Shown: positions 33,831-43,358, counted from the stretch's first letter. The stretch: 56,495 bases of DNA from Candidatus Caldisaccharidevorator malaysiensis (GCA_025057575.1 JANXBO010000002.1:1-56495), one strand, 5' to 3'. Translations and numbers: made by a program. Notes: generated from the sequence alone by a model not told the origin.

Positions 33831-33939
33831 TCGTCTAAAAGGGACAGGTTGGGGCAAACGATTCCTAAGGGCTTCGCTGCCATAATTCGCCTTCAATTGT
33901 CCTCGTTCCTCTCCTTTGCTCCTCAATACTAGAAGTCCG

Positions 33940-33967
33940 TTGCTGATGATGCCTTCTACTTTATAAA
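33940..33967 (+). promoter_or_regulatory. Promoter for hisF
   Basis: TTGCTG (33940-33945), 16 bases, TATAAA (33962-33967). Transcription would begin near 33974, leaving a leader of about 20 bases that contains GAGGGG ahead of the hisF ATG at 33995. The rest of the 164-base gap between the sulfotransferase and hisF shows nothing I recognise. Confidence 0.6.
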
Positions 33968-33994
33968 AAACCATCATTAAGAGGGGACTAACCG

Positions 33995-34804
33995 ATGGTT
34001 GCCAGAAGAATTATCCCTTGCCTGGACGTAGCCGACGGACGAGTGGTGAAAGGGACCCATTTTCTCCAATTGAGGGATGCCGGCGATCCGGTGGAAATGG
34101 GTGCCTTTTACGATTCGGAAGGAGCCGACGAACTGGTTTTCCTGGACATCACGGCCTCTGCCGAGAGGAGACGGATCGTCGCCGAACTGGCGGCGCGGGT
34201 GGCGGAAAAAGTGTTCATCCCCTATACCGTTGGAGGCGGTCTCCGAAGCCCTGAGGACCTTCGGCAAGTCCTGAAGGCGGGCGCTGACAAGGTCAGCATC
34301 AACACGGCAGCGGTCCTCAATCCGGATTTGATCAGGGAAGGTTCGGAGCGATTCGGGAGCCAGTGCATTGTCGTCGCCATTGATGCTAAGAGAATCGGTC
34401 GCCCCGACAAGCCGTTTGAGGGCGACGAGCGGTTTGATCCCGATTGCCGCTGGGAAGTCTACATCAATGGGGGACGGACGCCCACAGGAAAGGACGCCTT
34501 GGAATGGGCAGTGGAAGCCGTGGAGAGGGGAGCCGGTGAAATCCTGTTAACCAGTATGGATGCCGACGGTGCCCAGGCGGGATACGACATCGGTTTAACA
34601 CAACGGATTGCCGAGTTAGTCTCGGTCCCCGTGATCGCTTCTGGTGGCGCCGGCACTTTGGAGCACATCTATGAGGCGCTTACCATTGGAAAGGCTCAGG
34701 CTGCCCTGATCGCCAGTATGACCCACTATGGTCGCTACCGGATAAGGGAAATAAAAGCCTACTTGGCACAAAAGGGTGTCTTTGTCCGGGACGGTCGGGT
34801 CTGA
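33995..34804 (+). CDS. hisF: Imidazole glycerol phosphate synthase cyclase subunit HisF
   Basis: Synthase half of the HisF-HisH complex in histidine biosynthesis. It converts PRFAR and ammonia from HisH into imidazole-glycerol phosphate and AICAR. The catalytic aspartates lie in '[15 protein letters not shown]' and '[10 protein letters not shown]', with phosphate-binding loops '[12 protein letters not shown]' and '[15 protein letters not shown]'. 269 residues is slightly longer than the 253 of T. maritima. No other his gene is nearby. It has its own promoter (TTGCTG/TATAAA) and converges with mutS2, whose stop is 15 bases away. Confidence 0.95.
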   Translation: MVARRIIPCLDVADGRVVKGTHFLQLRDAGDPVEMGAFYDSEGADELVFLDITASAERRRIVAELAARVAEKVFIPYTVGGGLRSPEDLRQVLKAGADKVSINTAAVLNPDLIREGSERFGSQCIVVAIDAKRIGRPDKPFEGDERFDPDCRWEVYINGGRTPTGKDALEWAVEAVERGAGEILLTSMDADGAQAGYDIGLTQRIAELVSVPVIASGGAGTLEHIYEALTIGKAQAALIASMTHYGRYRIREIKAYLAQKGVFVRDGRV

Positions 34805-34819
34805 GGTTCCCAGTAAAAA

Positions 34820-37159
34820 CTAAGGAGGATTCAGGTAAACGATCGTCACCCCGTCGCCACCCTCCTGCACAGGTGCTAACTCAAAGGCGTGAACAAAAGG
34901 AGAGGATCGGAGAAAATCGTGGACCGCCTGGCGGAGTTTGCCTGTTCCCCTTCCGTGCACGACCCGCACTTGGCGATGACCGGCAAGGATGGCTTGGTCC
35001 AGAAACCTGTCCAGAACCTCCAGCCCCTCACTGACCCTCATTCCCAGAAGGGAGATCTCCTTGGGGACCAGTTTCGTCGGGGTCAGGGTCAGTGCCGGAA
35101 CTGGTTGAGGCGATGGAGATGCGGGGGCGACTTTTTGGAGTTTTTCCTTTGGCACATAAAGGACGATTCCCTGAACTTCCACCTGAACCTCTTTACCGTC
35201 CTTGTGGACGGAACGGATCGTGCCGACCAGGTCCAGTTCGGGAATTCGGACAGAGGTCCCCGGTGGCAGTTCTTCGGACGGCAACGACGGGACTGTCGGA
35301 GAAACCGGTTTGAGGGAAGCCATTTCGGTCCTTAATTGGCGGATCTGACTTCTTACCGATGATGCAGAAGCGGGATCCCTTCGCACCAACCGAAGGATCT
35401 CCTCCGCCTGCCCTTCAATCCGACGCACCAGATCGGCAGCGGCTTTTCGGGCTTGTTGAAGGATTCGTTCCTTTTCCCGGGCAGTTTCCTCTGCCTGTTG
35501 GCGGGCATCCTGTAGGGCTTGCTCCAGTTCTGCCCTGACGGAGAGCAGACGATTCCTCTCTTGTTCCAGTGCCTCCCTCTCTCGCACGAGCGCTTCCATC
35601 ATCTTCTCTAACTCTTTCTCATAGCCGTGTCGGTGCTCCTGTGCCAACGACAGCACCTTCTCTGGGAGCCCCAGAAGCCGAGCCACTTCAAGAGCATAAC
35701 TTTTTCCCGGTGTTCCATAGACTAATCGGTAGGTCGGTCGCAGGGTTTGCGGGTCAAAAAGGACCGAGGCATTGGCGAACCGAGGCTGAAGGTGGGCAAA
35801 AGTCTTCAATTCCGTCAAGTGGGTCGTGCACACGACCTTGACCCCCTGTTGCTGGAGGGTCAACAGGAGGGCTTTGGCTAAAGCGGCTCCTTCCGAAGGA
35901 TCGGTGCCCGCCCCCAACTCGTCCAAAAGAGCGAGGGTGCCTTTCCCACCCTCCCGAACCAGCCGGATCATCGTCTGAATGTGACCACCAAAACTGGAAA
36001 GGCTGGCTTCCAAACTTTGGGGATCGCCAATGTCGGCGATAATCTGCTGAAAGATCCCCACCTTTGATCCCTCGGCGATTGGCAGATGAAAACCCGACTG
36101 AGCCATCAGACAGAGGAGTCCGATCGTCTTGAGGGCAACAGTCTTGCCCCCCGTATTGGGTCCCGTGATGACCAACACATCATACTCGTCACCCAATTCC
36201 CCATCAATGGGGACGACAAAGCCTTGAAAGTGGAGAAGGGGATGGCGCGCTTGGCGAAGATCCAAGATCGGCTCTCTAACCAGTTTTGGTTCGTAAGCCC
36301 TCAGGTCTTGGGACAGTTTTGCCTTCGCAAAAAGGCAGTCCATCCGCCCCAGCATCTCAAAGGAAGCAAACAGCAGTGCCTCTTCTTTTGCCACCTTGTT
36401 GCTCAGGTCCCGGAGAATTCGGGTGACCTCCGCCTGCTCTTCCTGCTCCAAAAGCCTCAGTTCGTTGGTCAAAAAGACAAGGGGATCGGGCTCCACAAAC
36501 AAAGTCTGTCCGCTGGACGATCGGTCGTGGATGATCCCTGAGACAGTCCCCTTGAACTCGGCTCTCACAGGAAAGCAGTAGCGACCGTTGCGAACAGTGT
36601 AGTAAGGCTCTTGCAGCATCTTAAGCCACCGAGGATCCCTCAGAAGGTCCTGGACCTGCTTCTGAATGTGACCTTTTATCGTCTGAATCTCTCGCCGGAT
36701 GTGAGCCAGCCGGTCAGTGGCTCTATCCAGCACTTGACCCTCTGGGTCAATCGCCCAACGAATCTGGGCAAGAAGCCGAGAATGATCCCCCAACGATTGA
36801 GCCAGCAGGTAAATGGAATCCTGCTTTCGGCTCTTAAGAAGAAACTGTCGGACCGCTGCGAGGATCGTCAGGTCGTTACCTAACTGGTTGAGTTCTTCCG
36901 CTGAAAGGAGGTCACCTTTGACTGCCTTTTCCAAAAGGGGACGGGGATCAGTCAGTCCGCCGAAAGGGGGCATCCCGTCCGTTTCCAGCCTCCTTTTGGC
37001 ATCGGTCGTCTGCCGCTGAAGCCGTTCCACTTCTTCCAGAGAAGTCCTGGGTCGTTCCGAAAGGGCTTTTTCCCTTCCGATGGGCGTCTGGCAACGGGCT
37101 GCCAGCAAATCCAACACTTTGTCATATTCCAATGCCGTCAATGTTTTTTCGTCCACCAT
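34820..37159 (-). CDS. mutS2: Endonuclease MutS2
   Basis: 779-residue MutS-family ATPase that lacks mismatch-binding domain I and ends in an Smr nuclease domain. In bacteria it acts on branched DNA, suppresses recombination, and in some species rescues collided ribosomes. Residues 1-290 are the lever and core helices. The ATPase has Walker A 'ITGPNTGGKTVALKT', 'LALLDELGAGTDPSEGAALA' (Walker B) and 'VVCTTHLTELK'. Long coiled coil about 510-600 ('EREALEQERNRLL'). The Smr domain is at the C-terminus with 'VRVVHGRGTGKLRQAV'. ATG 37159 follows GAGGGCGACA. Divergent from the exported phosphodiester glycosidase gene. Confidence 0.95.
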   Translation of the reverse strand: MVDEKTLTALEYDKVLDLLAARCQTPIGREKALSERPRTSLEEVERLQRQTTDAKRRLETDGMPPFGGLTDPRPLLEKAVKGDLLSAEELNQLGNDLTILAAVRQFLLKSRKQDSIYLLAQSLGDHSRLLAQIRWAIDPEGQVLDRATDRLAHIRREIQTIKGHIQKQVQDLLRDPRWLKMLQEPYYTVRNGRYCFPVRAEFKGTVSGIIHDRSSSGQTLFVEPDPLVFLTNELRLLEQEEQAEVTRILRDLSNKVAKEEALLFASFEMLGRMDCLFAKAKLSQDLRAYEPKLVREPILDLRQARHPLLHFQGFVVPIDGELGDEYDVLVITGPNTGGKTVALKTIGLLCLMAQSGFHLPIAEGSKVGIFQQIIADIGDPQSLEASLSSFGGHIQTMIRLVREGGKGTLALLDELGAGTDPSEGAALAKALLLTLQQQGVKVVCTTHLTELKTFAHLQPRFANASVLFDPQTLRPTYRLVYGTPGKSYALEVARLLGLPEKVLSLAQEHRHGYEKELEKMMEALVREREALEQERNRLLSVRAELEQALQDARQQAEETAREKERILQQARKAAADLVRRIEGQAEEILRLVRRDPASASSVRSQIRQLRTEMASLKPVSPTVPSLPSEELPPGTSVRIPELDLVGTIRSVHKDGKEVQVEVQGIVLYVPKEKLQKVAPASPSPQPVPALTLTPTKLVPKEISLLGMRVSEGLEVLDRFLDQAILAGHRQVRVVHGRGTGKLRQAVHDFLRSSPFVHAFELAPVQEGGDGVTIVYLNPP

Positions 37160-37224
37160 TGTCGCCCTCAGGACTGTAGCGCTCGCTGTTGAGGATGGCT
37201 ACTTTCTCAAAAGGGTGCCTGTCG

Positions 37225-37233
37225 TGCTACAAT
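37225..37233 (+). promoter_or_regulatory. Extended -10 promoter, phosphodiester glycosidase gene
   Basis: TGC-TACAAT (37225-37233) fits the extended -10 form, with no good -35. The predicted start of transcription is about 37240, only a few bases before the GTG at 37244, and there is no Shine-Dalgarno. This again suggests a nearly leaderless message, as for the M48 gene. Confidence 0.4.
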
Positions 37234-37243
37234 CAACCCTGCT

Positions 37244-39451
37244 GTGGTTGGTCGGAGGATTTCCAGGGCGATTGCGGGCGGCGGTTGGCTTGCTCTTCTT
37301 TCCCTTATCGCTTTCGCTCAATGGCAGATTGCTCTTAGCCATCTTGTTGCCCCAGGAGTCATCTTTCAAGAGATTACCCGTTCTGATCCCCCCACCCGGA
37401 TCGGAGTGGTGCGCCTGACCCGTCCCTTGCCACCTCATTTAGCCCTTCGCCCTTTTTTGGGTCAAGAACCGAAAGTCGGTCGGGCACCTCTTTCGTCAAC
37501 GGTCGCCCAAATTCAGGAGACCTTGGGCTATGTGACCGCCGCCATCAACGGTGATTACTTCTCGCTTCAACCACTTTCGCAACCGGCGGACCCCCTGGGT
37601 CTGCACATTGTGAACGGAGAACTGATCAGCCTGCCCCATTCCGGTCGGTCGGCTCTGGTCGGGACGAAGGACGGTCGTCTGCTGATTGCTGCCTTCAACG
37701 GTGCCGGCATCGTCCGATGGTCCGATGGGCGACAGGAAACGATCAGGGGGCTCAATCAGCCTCTTGGTCCCAATGGCTGGTTTGTTTATTCCCACTCTTT
37801 TGGTCTTACCACCGGCACCCCGCCGGGCACTTGGGAAATCCTGTTGAGGGGCAACGGACCACTGCGAGCGAACCTTGTCTGGGAAGGCATTGTTGAAGAA
37901 GTCACGACGGAAGGGAACCGCTCCCTGCCGGAAGGATGTTTGGTTCTTGCCCGAAATCTTTCCGACTCATCAACGGCTCCCCAACTGTCTAAAGGGGACC
38001 GAGTCCGTCTAGAGTTTCGGATCCGCTCTCTGGACGAGCCTTGTGATCCTGACCAAATTGAATGGTCCATTGGCGGCGGACCCCGCTTGCTCCGGCGGGG
38101 CGTCCCTTATGTCGCCTGGGCGGAGGAGGGCTTCTCCCGATCCTTTTCCGAAACGCCTCATCCGCGCACGGCAGTTGGTTTGAAGAAAGACGCCCTTTTC
38201 TTCGTCGTCGTTGATGGACGCCAGCCTGGTTACAGCAACGGAATGACGTTGCCCGAACTGGCTCAATTCTTAAAGGGGCTCGGGTGCGAAGAAGGGCTGA
38301 ACCTGGACGGTGGTGGCTCCACCACCTTGTATTTGAGAGGTCGGATCGCTAATCGTCCGTCCGATGGTAAAGAGCGAGCCATTGCCAACGGGCTGGCTCT
38401 CCTGAACCTCTTTCCCCCCCAACCGATCATCCGCTTGATTGCCGAAGCGCCCTTTTCTCACTGGCTGGTCGGGTCCTCAGTGCCCATCACCGTCCGTGCC
38501 GAAGACGCTGCCTACCGACTGTTTGTTGCCAAAGGCGACTCTTTGACGGTTCGCTGGGAGCCCCCTCTGCCAGGGATCGCCTGGTCTGGTGACGGTCTGC
38601 TAACGGGACCCCAAACTGTCAACCAGTCACCGGAAAAGGTCACCGTCCTCTTTTCGGTCCCCGATGGGAGCGCTGAGCCCGCTTCGCTGACCCTCTATTT
38701 TCATCGCGCGCCCGAGTCCGTTAGCATCACGCCCGCAACGATCCTGGCAACGCCCAATGGGTCGGTGAGCCTAAAGGTTGAGTCGTGGGGCAGGGATCCT
38801 TCCGGCAAGAGAGTTCCCATCCAATTTGATCCATCCCTCGTCCAATGGACTGTAGATCCTCAGATTGGCAGGGTCGAAGGGAGCCGGCTGGTCTTTGGTC
38901 CCGATCCGCGTCCGGGGTTAGTCGTAGCAGCGATTGGCGGGGTAACCGCCACGGCTTCTGTCCTATTAAGGCAACCGTCTTGGGTGCTCGTAAATGAACT
39001 GGAAAACTTGTCGGACCTGAGTTTTCAGAAGATACCCGAGACAGTGGAGTTCACTCCCCAAGTCGTTTCCTTCCCCAAAAGCAGTGGGCAGGGAGCTTTG
39101 CGGCTGAGTTACGACTTTAGCCAAGGGGAAGGGACAAGGGCGGGCTATGTTTTTCTGAGCCGCGCCCTTCCGAAGGGAACGATCAAATTGTCCCTGATGG
39201 TCTTCGGTGACGGTCAGGGCTGTTGGCTGCGGGCGCGTCTCCGATCTGCTAACGGGGACGCCATTCTTTTGGACCTGGCGCCCAGCATTAATTGGTCGCA
39301 GGAGTGGAGAGAAGTGCAAGCCGATCTCCCCGCAGCCTTGGATGATGGGGTGCGTCTGGAAGCCATCTATCTCGTTGCGTTCCGCACCGATCATAAGCCG
39401 AAAGGCAGTGTCGTTCTGGACTTGCTCCGGTGCTTGTCACCCAACCGTTGA
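37244..39451 (+). CDS. Exported phosphodiester glycosidase (NAGPA/DUF2233 domain) protein
   Basis: 735 residues. A hydrophobic signal segment at about 8-28 is followed by a phosphodiester glycosidase domain like the human 'uncovering enzyme' (about 70-385): 'VTAAINGDYFSL', 'HPRTAVGLKKDALFFVVVDGRQPGYSNGMTLPELAQFLKGLG', 'GLNLDGGGSTTLYL' and the closing 'ERAIANGLAL'. These are the conserved family motifs, including the Asp-rich turn near the active site. The remaining 350 residues are beta-sandwich-like: Ig-type repeats and a carbohydrate-binding-like end domain. It probably acts on a sugar phosphodiester in the envelope or cell-wall polymer; substrate unknown. GTG start, possibly leaderless. 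The next gene on the same strand is a glycosidase-like protein. Confidence 0.82.
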   Translation: MVGRRISRAIAGGGWLALLSLIAFAQWQIALSHLVAPGVIFQEITRSDPPTRIGVVRLTRPLPPHLALRPFLGQEPKVGRAPLSSTVAQIQETLGYVTAAINGDYFSLQPLSQPADPLGLHIVNGELISLPHSGRSALVGTKDGRLLIAAFNGAGIVRWSDGRQETIRGLNQPLGPNGWFVYSHSFGLTTGTPPGTWEILLRGNGPLRANLVWEGIVEEVTTEGNRSLPEGCLVLARNLSDSSTAPQLSKGDRVRLEFRIRSLDEPCDPDQIEWSIGGGPRLLRRGVPYVAWAEEGFSRSFSETPHPRTAVGLKKDALFFVVVDGRQPGYSNGMTLPELAQFLKGLGCEEGLNLDGGGSTTLYLRGRIANRPSDGKERAIANGLALLNLFPPQPIIRLIAEAPFSHWLVGSSVPITVRAEDAAYRLFVAKGDSLTVRWEPPLPGIAWSGDGLLTGPQTVNQSPEKVTVLFSVPDGSAEPASLTLYFHRAPESVSITPATILATPNGSVSLKVESWGRDPSGKRVPIQFDPSLVQWTVDPQIGRVEGSRLVFGPDPRPGLVVAAIGGVTATASVLLRQPSWVLVNELENLSDLSFQKIPETVEFTPQVVSFPKSSGQGALRLSYDFSQGEGTRAGYVFLSRALPKGTIKLSLMVFGDGQGCWLRARLRSANGDAILLDLAPSINWSQEWREVQADLPAALDDGVRLEAIYLVAFRTDHKPKGSVVLDLLRCLSPNR

Positions 39452-39584
39452 GGGGATGCTGGTAAAAGTTCCTCCACTCGCTGCAACACCTTTTTCCTTG
39501 CATCAACGGTTCACGATGAAAGGACTGTTGTTACTGTTGTTAGTGAAAAGGCGAATCAAAGGCGAGAAGGGGAGAACATTTTGG

Positions 39585-41921
39585 ATGGAAGGGCGAACAG
39601 GGGCGCTGATGTTAACCGTCGGGTATCTGTTTTTACTGGCGATGGCAGGGGATGTTGCCCTTTCTCAGGTCAAGCCCAAACGAGTTGCCGTCATCACCAG
39701 TTCGGGAGTGGACAATGACTTTCGCAGTTTCCACGAGTATGACGGAACCCTTCAGTCACTGGGCTGGTCCTTTGACAAATTTCTCAACACGCAACTTCGT
39801 CAATTCTTTGACAAATCCAGCGCTTACGACCTCGTTCTCACAACTTCTTTGTGGAACTATGGCGATCCTCAGGACCTTTCCCGCACGATCCCTCTTTGGG
39901 ATCGCTATGTGAGGCAGGGTGGGATCGTGATCCTCACCGATATGGCGTATCCCCCGATGGTAGACTGGCTCAAAGTCTGGCATCCGGAACTGTGGGTCAC
40001 CTATACTGACGCTTTTCAAGACATCGGTCCCGAAAAAGCAGCCTTGGACCTTTCGGCACCTTCCCGATTTTTAACGACTCCCCATCCCATTGGTGCCTTG
40101 AACTACTGGGCGCACTTTCCTCGGTGGGGCAATCGCTATCAGGTTTGGGCAAAGACGAAGGGCGGGACCGCCATCGGCTTATTCACGACCGTGGGAAAGG
40201 GCGTTTTGATCGTCACCACCGGATGGAGTTTTTCGTCAGAGATGTTGCAAAACCTCTTAGCAAACTGCCTCGCCCTCAAAAGCGGTGTTTGGGTCTCCTG
40301 GAGTCAAGCCCCGCAGCAGATCGTCCCCGGCCATTTCAAAGCGACCCTCTCTCTGGAGAATGTGCGGGACGAGACCATCAGCGTGCTGTTGGTTCCAAAG
40401 TTACTTCGCAAAGATGGTTCCTCTGTTTCCGAGGGTCCACCTCAACGCATTGCCTTGCCATCAAGAGCCCAAAGAACGATCCCGATCAATTTGCCTTGCC
40501 CTGTTCGCGGTGATCTGGAGGCTGTCGTCATTTACAAGACAAAGGAGACGGATGAGGGGCTGATGGTCTCGCACCAGTTTCGTGTCCCGCCGCTGATACG
40601 ACTGCACCTCGTTCGGACCATCTTCTTCCGGTCCGATTTGATAAAAATAAGAGTGCTGATGGCACCGGCTGCCGGCAAAAAGGGCACCTGTGCAGTGACG
40701 ATCAAAAGTCCTTCTTTCCCCCAGCCGTTGCAGAAAAAATTTCCTTTGTCCCAAAAGGACCAACTAATCTCGCTGTCCACCCGTTCGCTACCGCCCGGTC
40801 GCTATGAAGTGGAAGGGATCGCTCTGGTTGCGAGCAAAGGGGGCGAGAAGGCGGTGGCAAAAGAAACCTTTCAGGTAAGGGACCAAGACCGACCCCACTT
40901 GCAAACAAGAATCGGCAGCAGTGGAGAACTTCTGATTAACGGACAACCCATCTTTCCGATTGGCACCTATCATGTGGGGACGGAAGACTTAAAAGTCATC
41001 AAAGAGTTGGGTTTCAACTGTGTGACGTCACCCATTTACGGAGGCGACCAAACGGAACTGACAGAGGGACAAAAAGTCTGGCACGATGAGGCGAACCGGC
41101 AAGGGCTTTGGGTGATCACGGAACTCAGTGAGTTCATTCGCAGCGGTCGGCGGAACTTAGACCAAGCCCGGCGATTGGTCTCCCAACTGAGGGCGCATCC
41201 CGCAACGATCCTTCACTATGCCATAGACGAGCCGTTAGGGGGAGGGATCGGCGTTGATCTGGTCAGAGAGTTTTGTCAGATGATCAAAGAGACCGATCCC
41301 GACCATCTCACCTTTGTCAATGAAGTCCCAGGTGCCGTCGCCCTCTATGCAGCCATTGGTGACATTACCGGCACCGATCCCTATCCGATCGGAAGCGATG
41401 TTCCGAAGAGCCTGGGATGGGTCGCCGACGCCGTCGCTCACGCGGTGGCAGCAGCAAAAGGACGACCCGTCTGGGCAGTCATTCAGTCCCACCGCCAGCC
41501 CCCGGCTCATTCCAAAAACCGCTTTCCAACGCCAGAGGAAATTCGATGTATGGCTTATCTCGCCCTCAACAGCGGGGCGAAGGGGCTTCTCTTTTACGCC
41601 TGGGGGGATGTCTACCACACCCCCCAGGGCGATTGGCTGAGCGGCTTTAAGTTCAGTGATGAATTAAGGGCTTTCTTTCGCCGTTTCACGGCAGAACTTT
41701 CCCAGATCGGTCTCCATTACGCTTTGGGCAAAATCCGCAAAGACGTTGTGAAAATAGACCCGCCTCAAGCACCCCTCAACGCGGTCTGGGTGGAACGAGA
41801 GCCCGTGCGGATGGCGGTCATCGTCAACCCCACATCCCAACTTATCAGGGCAGCGGTCCAGACTCCCATCGGCTCCCTTCAAAAGCAATGGTCTCCCTTT
41901 GAAGTCCATATCCTCCGATAG
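39585..41921 (+). CDS. Exported glycoside-hydrolase-like protein (TIM barrel, GH2/GH42-clan-like)
   Basis: 778 residues. A signal peptide (about 5-27, ending near 'GDVALSQ') precedes a 230-residue domain with the look of a glutamine-amidotransferase or trehalose-utilisation-like fold ('VLTTSLWNYGDPQDLSRTIPLWDRYVRQGGIVILTD'). Beta-sandwich linkers come next (about 270-440). From about 440 there is a TIM barrel that opens with 'GELLINGQPIFPIGTYHVG', as in GH2-clan enzymes, and includes 'ILHYAIDEPLGG' with candidate catalytic acids. Specificity unknown. ATG 39585 after GGGGAG is preferred; an ATG at 39516 would give a longer N-terminus without a ribosome site. It lies 133 bases after the phosphodiester glycosidase. 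Confidence 0.72.
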   Translation: MEGRTGALMLTVGYLFLLAMAGDVALSQVKPKRVAVITSSGVDNDFRSFHEYDGTLQSLGWSFDKFLNTQLRQFFDKSSAYDLVLTTSLWNYGDPQDLSRTIPLWDRYVRQGGIVILTDMAYPPMVDWLKVWHPELWVTYTDAFQDIGPEKAALDLSAPSRFLTTPHPIGALNYWAHFPRWGNRYQVWAKTKGGTAIGLFTTVGKGVLIVTTGWSFSSEMLQNLLANCLALKSGVWVSWSQAPQQIVPGHFKATLSLENVRDETISVLLVPKLLRKDGSSVSEGPPQRIALPSRAQRTIPINLPCPVRGDLEAVVIYKTKETDEGLMVSHQFRVPPLIRLHLVRTIFFRSDLIKIRVLMAPAAGKKGTCAVTIKSPSFPQPLQKKFPLSQKDQLISLSTRSLPPGRYEVEGIALVASKGGEKAVAKETFQVRDQDRPHLQTRIGSSGELLINGQPIFPIGTYHVGTEDLKVIKELGFNCVTSPIYGGDQTELTEGQKVWHDEANRQGLWVITELSEFIRSGRRNLDQARRLVSQLRAHPATILHYAIDEPLGGGIGVDLVREFCQMIKETDPDHLTFVNEVPGAVALYAAIGDITGTDPYPIGSDVPKSLGWVADAVAHAVAAAKGRPVWAVIQSHRQPPAHSKNRFPTPEEIRCMAYLALNSGAKGLLFYAWGDVYHTPQGDWLSGFKFSDELRAFFRRFTAELSQIGLHYALGKIRKDVVKIDPPQAPLNAVWVEREPVRMAVIVNPTSQLIRAAVQTPIGSLQKQWSPFEVHILR

Positions 41922-41940
41922 GGTGACAGAGAACAGGTTT

Positions 41941-42312
41941 CTATCCGACAACCCGCAGGCGCCTGGTAGCGACCCGCCCAAAGTAGTCCCTAACCCGAAG
42001 GGTTGCGGATTTTTCTACAACTAGCCAGACTTCCAAAGTTGCCTTCGGGGACATCTGCGAAAATTCCCAACGACCGACCAACTCCCGCCCCAGAAAGATC
42101 TCTACCCATTGAATGCCATCTGGTCCTTGAAAGGGGGAGAAAAGGTCAACCTTGATAGAAAAGGGTCTGTTTTTGGGCACATAATCAGGCGCTTGAATGG
42201 TGATGCCCTTTTGGGGATTGTCGTTGATCGCACCAAGAGAGCCGGTCAGACTGACCAGTCCGACCGTCGCCAACGATTGTATGGCTTTCCGTCTGCCGAT
42301 GCGGCTCGTCAT
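41941..42312 (-). CDS. Small Tat-exported SoxY-like beta-sandwich protein
   Basis: 123 residues. The N-terminus MTSRIGRRKAIQSLATVGLV is a twin-arginine signal (Arg7-Arg8) with a hydrophobic core. The mature part has beta strands 'GITIQAPDYVPKNRPFSIKVD', 'QWVEIFLGRELVGRWEF' and 'ATLEVWLVVEKSATLRVRDYFGR', resembling the N-terminal Ig-like part of SoxY/SoxZ sulfur-carrier proteins. The swinging GGCGG-type cysteine motif is absent, so a carrier role is doubtful. Its ATG overlaps the selD stop (ATGA), so translation is coupled to selD. It ends 19 bases from the convergent glycosidase-like gene. Family assignment is tentative. Confidence 0.5.
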   Translation of the reverse strand: MTSRIGRRKAIQSLATVGLVSLTGSLGAINDNPQKGITIQAPDYVPKNRPFSIKVDLFSPFQGPDGIQWVEIFLGRELVGRWEFSQMSPKATLEVWLVVEKSATLRVRDYFGRVATRRLRVVG

Positions 42313-43358
42313 ACTGAAATCCAAACCTCCCCTTTTCCATTCGGAAGGACTTCGCCGATGACCGATGCCTTGGTGACCTGGTAAGCCCAGAGCCTCTCCA
42401 AGAGAACCTCTGCCTTGTCGGCGCTGACGCTGATCAGAAGACCGCCCGATGTCTGCGGATCGCAAAGAAGGACCTTCATCGGTTCGGAAATCGCCTCGTC
42501 ATAGTGAACGAAAGGTTCCACAAACCGTCGGTTGCTCCTGGCTCCTCCCGGGAAAACCTTCTGGGCTGCCAAATCCAGGGCTCCTTCTAAGACAGGGATC
42601 CGAGAGGCAAACAATTTGGCAGCAACGCCGCTGGCGACCAGCATTTCTCTCAGATGTCCTAAAAGACCGAACCCGGTGACATCAGTGCAGGCATTGACGC
42701 CCACCTCTTTCATTGCCTGGGCAGCCTGGTCGTTCAGCATCAACATAGACTCAAGGGCGGCGGTGACGGCTGATGGCGGGCTTTTGTCCGTCTTGATCCC
42801 TTGATTGATGATTCCGGTGCCCAAGGGTTTGGTCAGAATCAGCCAGTCTCCAGGCTGAGCATTAGCGTTGGTGACAATCTTTTGGGGATGAACGACACCG
42901 GTAGCAGCCACACCGTATTTCAGAGACGGATCGTCCACTGTATGACCGCCGATAACAGCGACCCCTGCTTGCGCCAATTTGTCATAGCCACCCCTCAAAA
43001 TCTCGGCAATCAGACTCGGTTCTACTTCTGCCGACGGGTAACCGACGATATTCAGTGCCGTTAAGGGAGTGGCGCCCATCGCATACAAATCACTCAGGGA
43101 GTTAGCAGCGGCAATCGCGCCAAAAGCATACGGATCGTCTACGATCGGCGTGATGAAGTCCAAGGTCTGAACGATGGCGATCTCCTCCGTCAATTGATAA
43201 ACGCCGGCATCGTCCGCTGTATCAATTCCGACCAGAACTCTCGGGTTCGCCACCTTGGGAAGATGGTCCAAAATCTTATTCAGGTCCTCCGGACCGATCT
43301 TGCACGCTCAGCCACCCTTGGGGGAGAGAGCCGTCAGTTTAATCGTTTGCCGGCTCAT
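42309..43358 (-). CDS. selD: Selenophosphate synthetase, with in-frame UGA at the catalytic position
   Basis: Makes selenophosphate from selenide and ATP, the selenium donor for selenocysteine and selenouridine. The frame runs from ATG 43358 (after AGGAGGTGAATAG) through a TGA at 43308-43310, codon 17, into the sequence ACKIGPEDL and on to a normal SelD C-terminus; a translation that treats UGA as stop would begin only at 43271. Codon 17 is exactly the position of catalytic Cys17 in E. coli SelD, and Lys20 follows, so the residue is almost certainly selenocysteine. Further marks: 'GIDTADDAGVY', 'IGGHTVDDPSLKYGVAATG', 'DVTGFGLLGHL' and 'PQTSGGLLISV'. 349 residues. Fifth promoter-proximal members upstream are the transglycosylase, a GTPase and rpsT on the same strand. 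Confidence 0.93.
43269..43302 (-). promoter_or_regulatory. Candidate bacterial SECIS hairpin in selD
   Basis: Minus strand, just after the UGA (43310-43308): CAAGAT pairs with ATTTTG and, inside it, GGTCC pairs with GGACC around a GGA loop. The loop begins 17 bases after the UGA and starts with G, within the range known for bacterial SECIS elements read by SelB. An internal loop separates the two stems. Pairing was done by eye. Confidence 0.6.

Noticed and set aside
39207-39584. Upstream extension of the glycosidase-like gene inside the phosphodiester glycosidase gene
   Set aside because: It overlaps a clear coding frame and would bury the signal peptide; ATG 39585 with GGGGAG is better.
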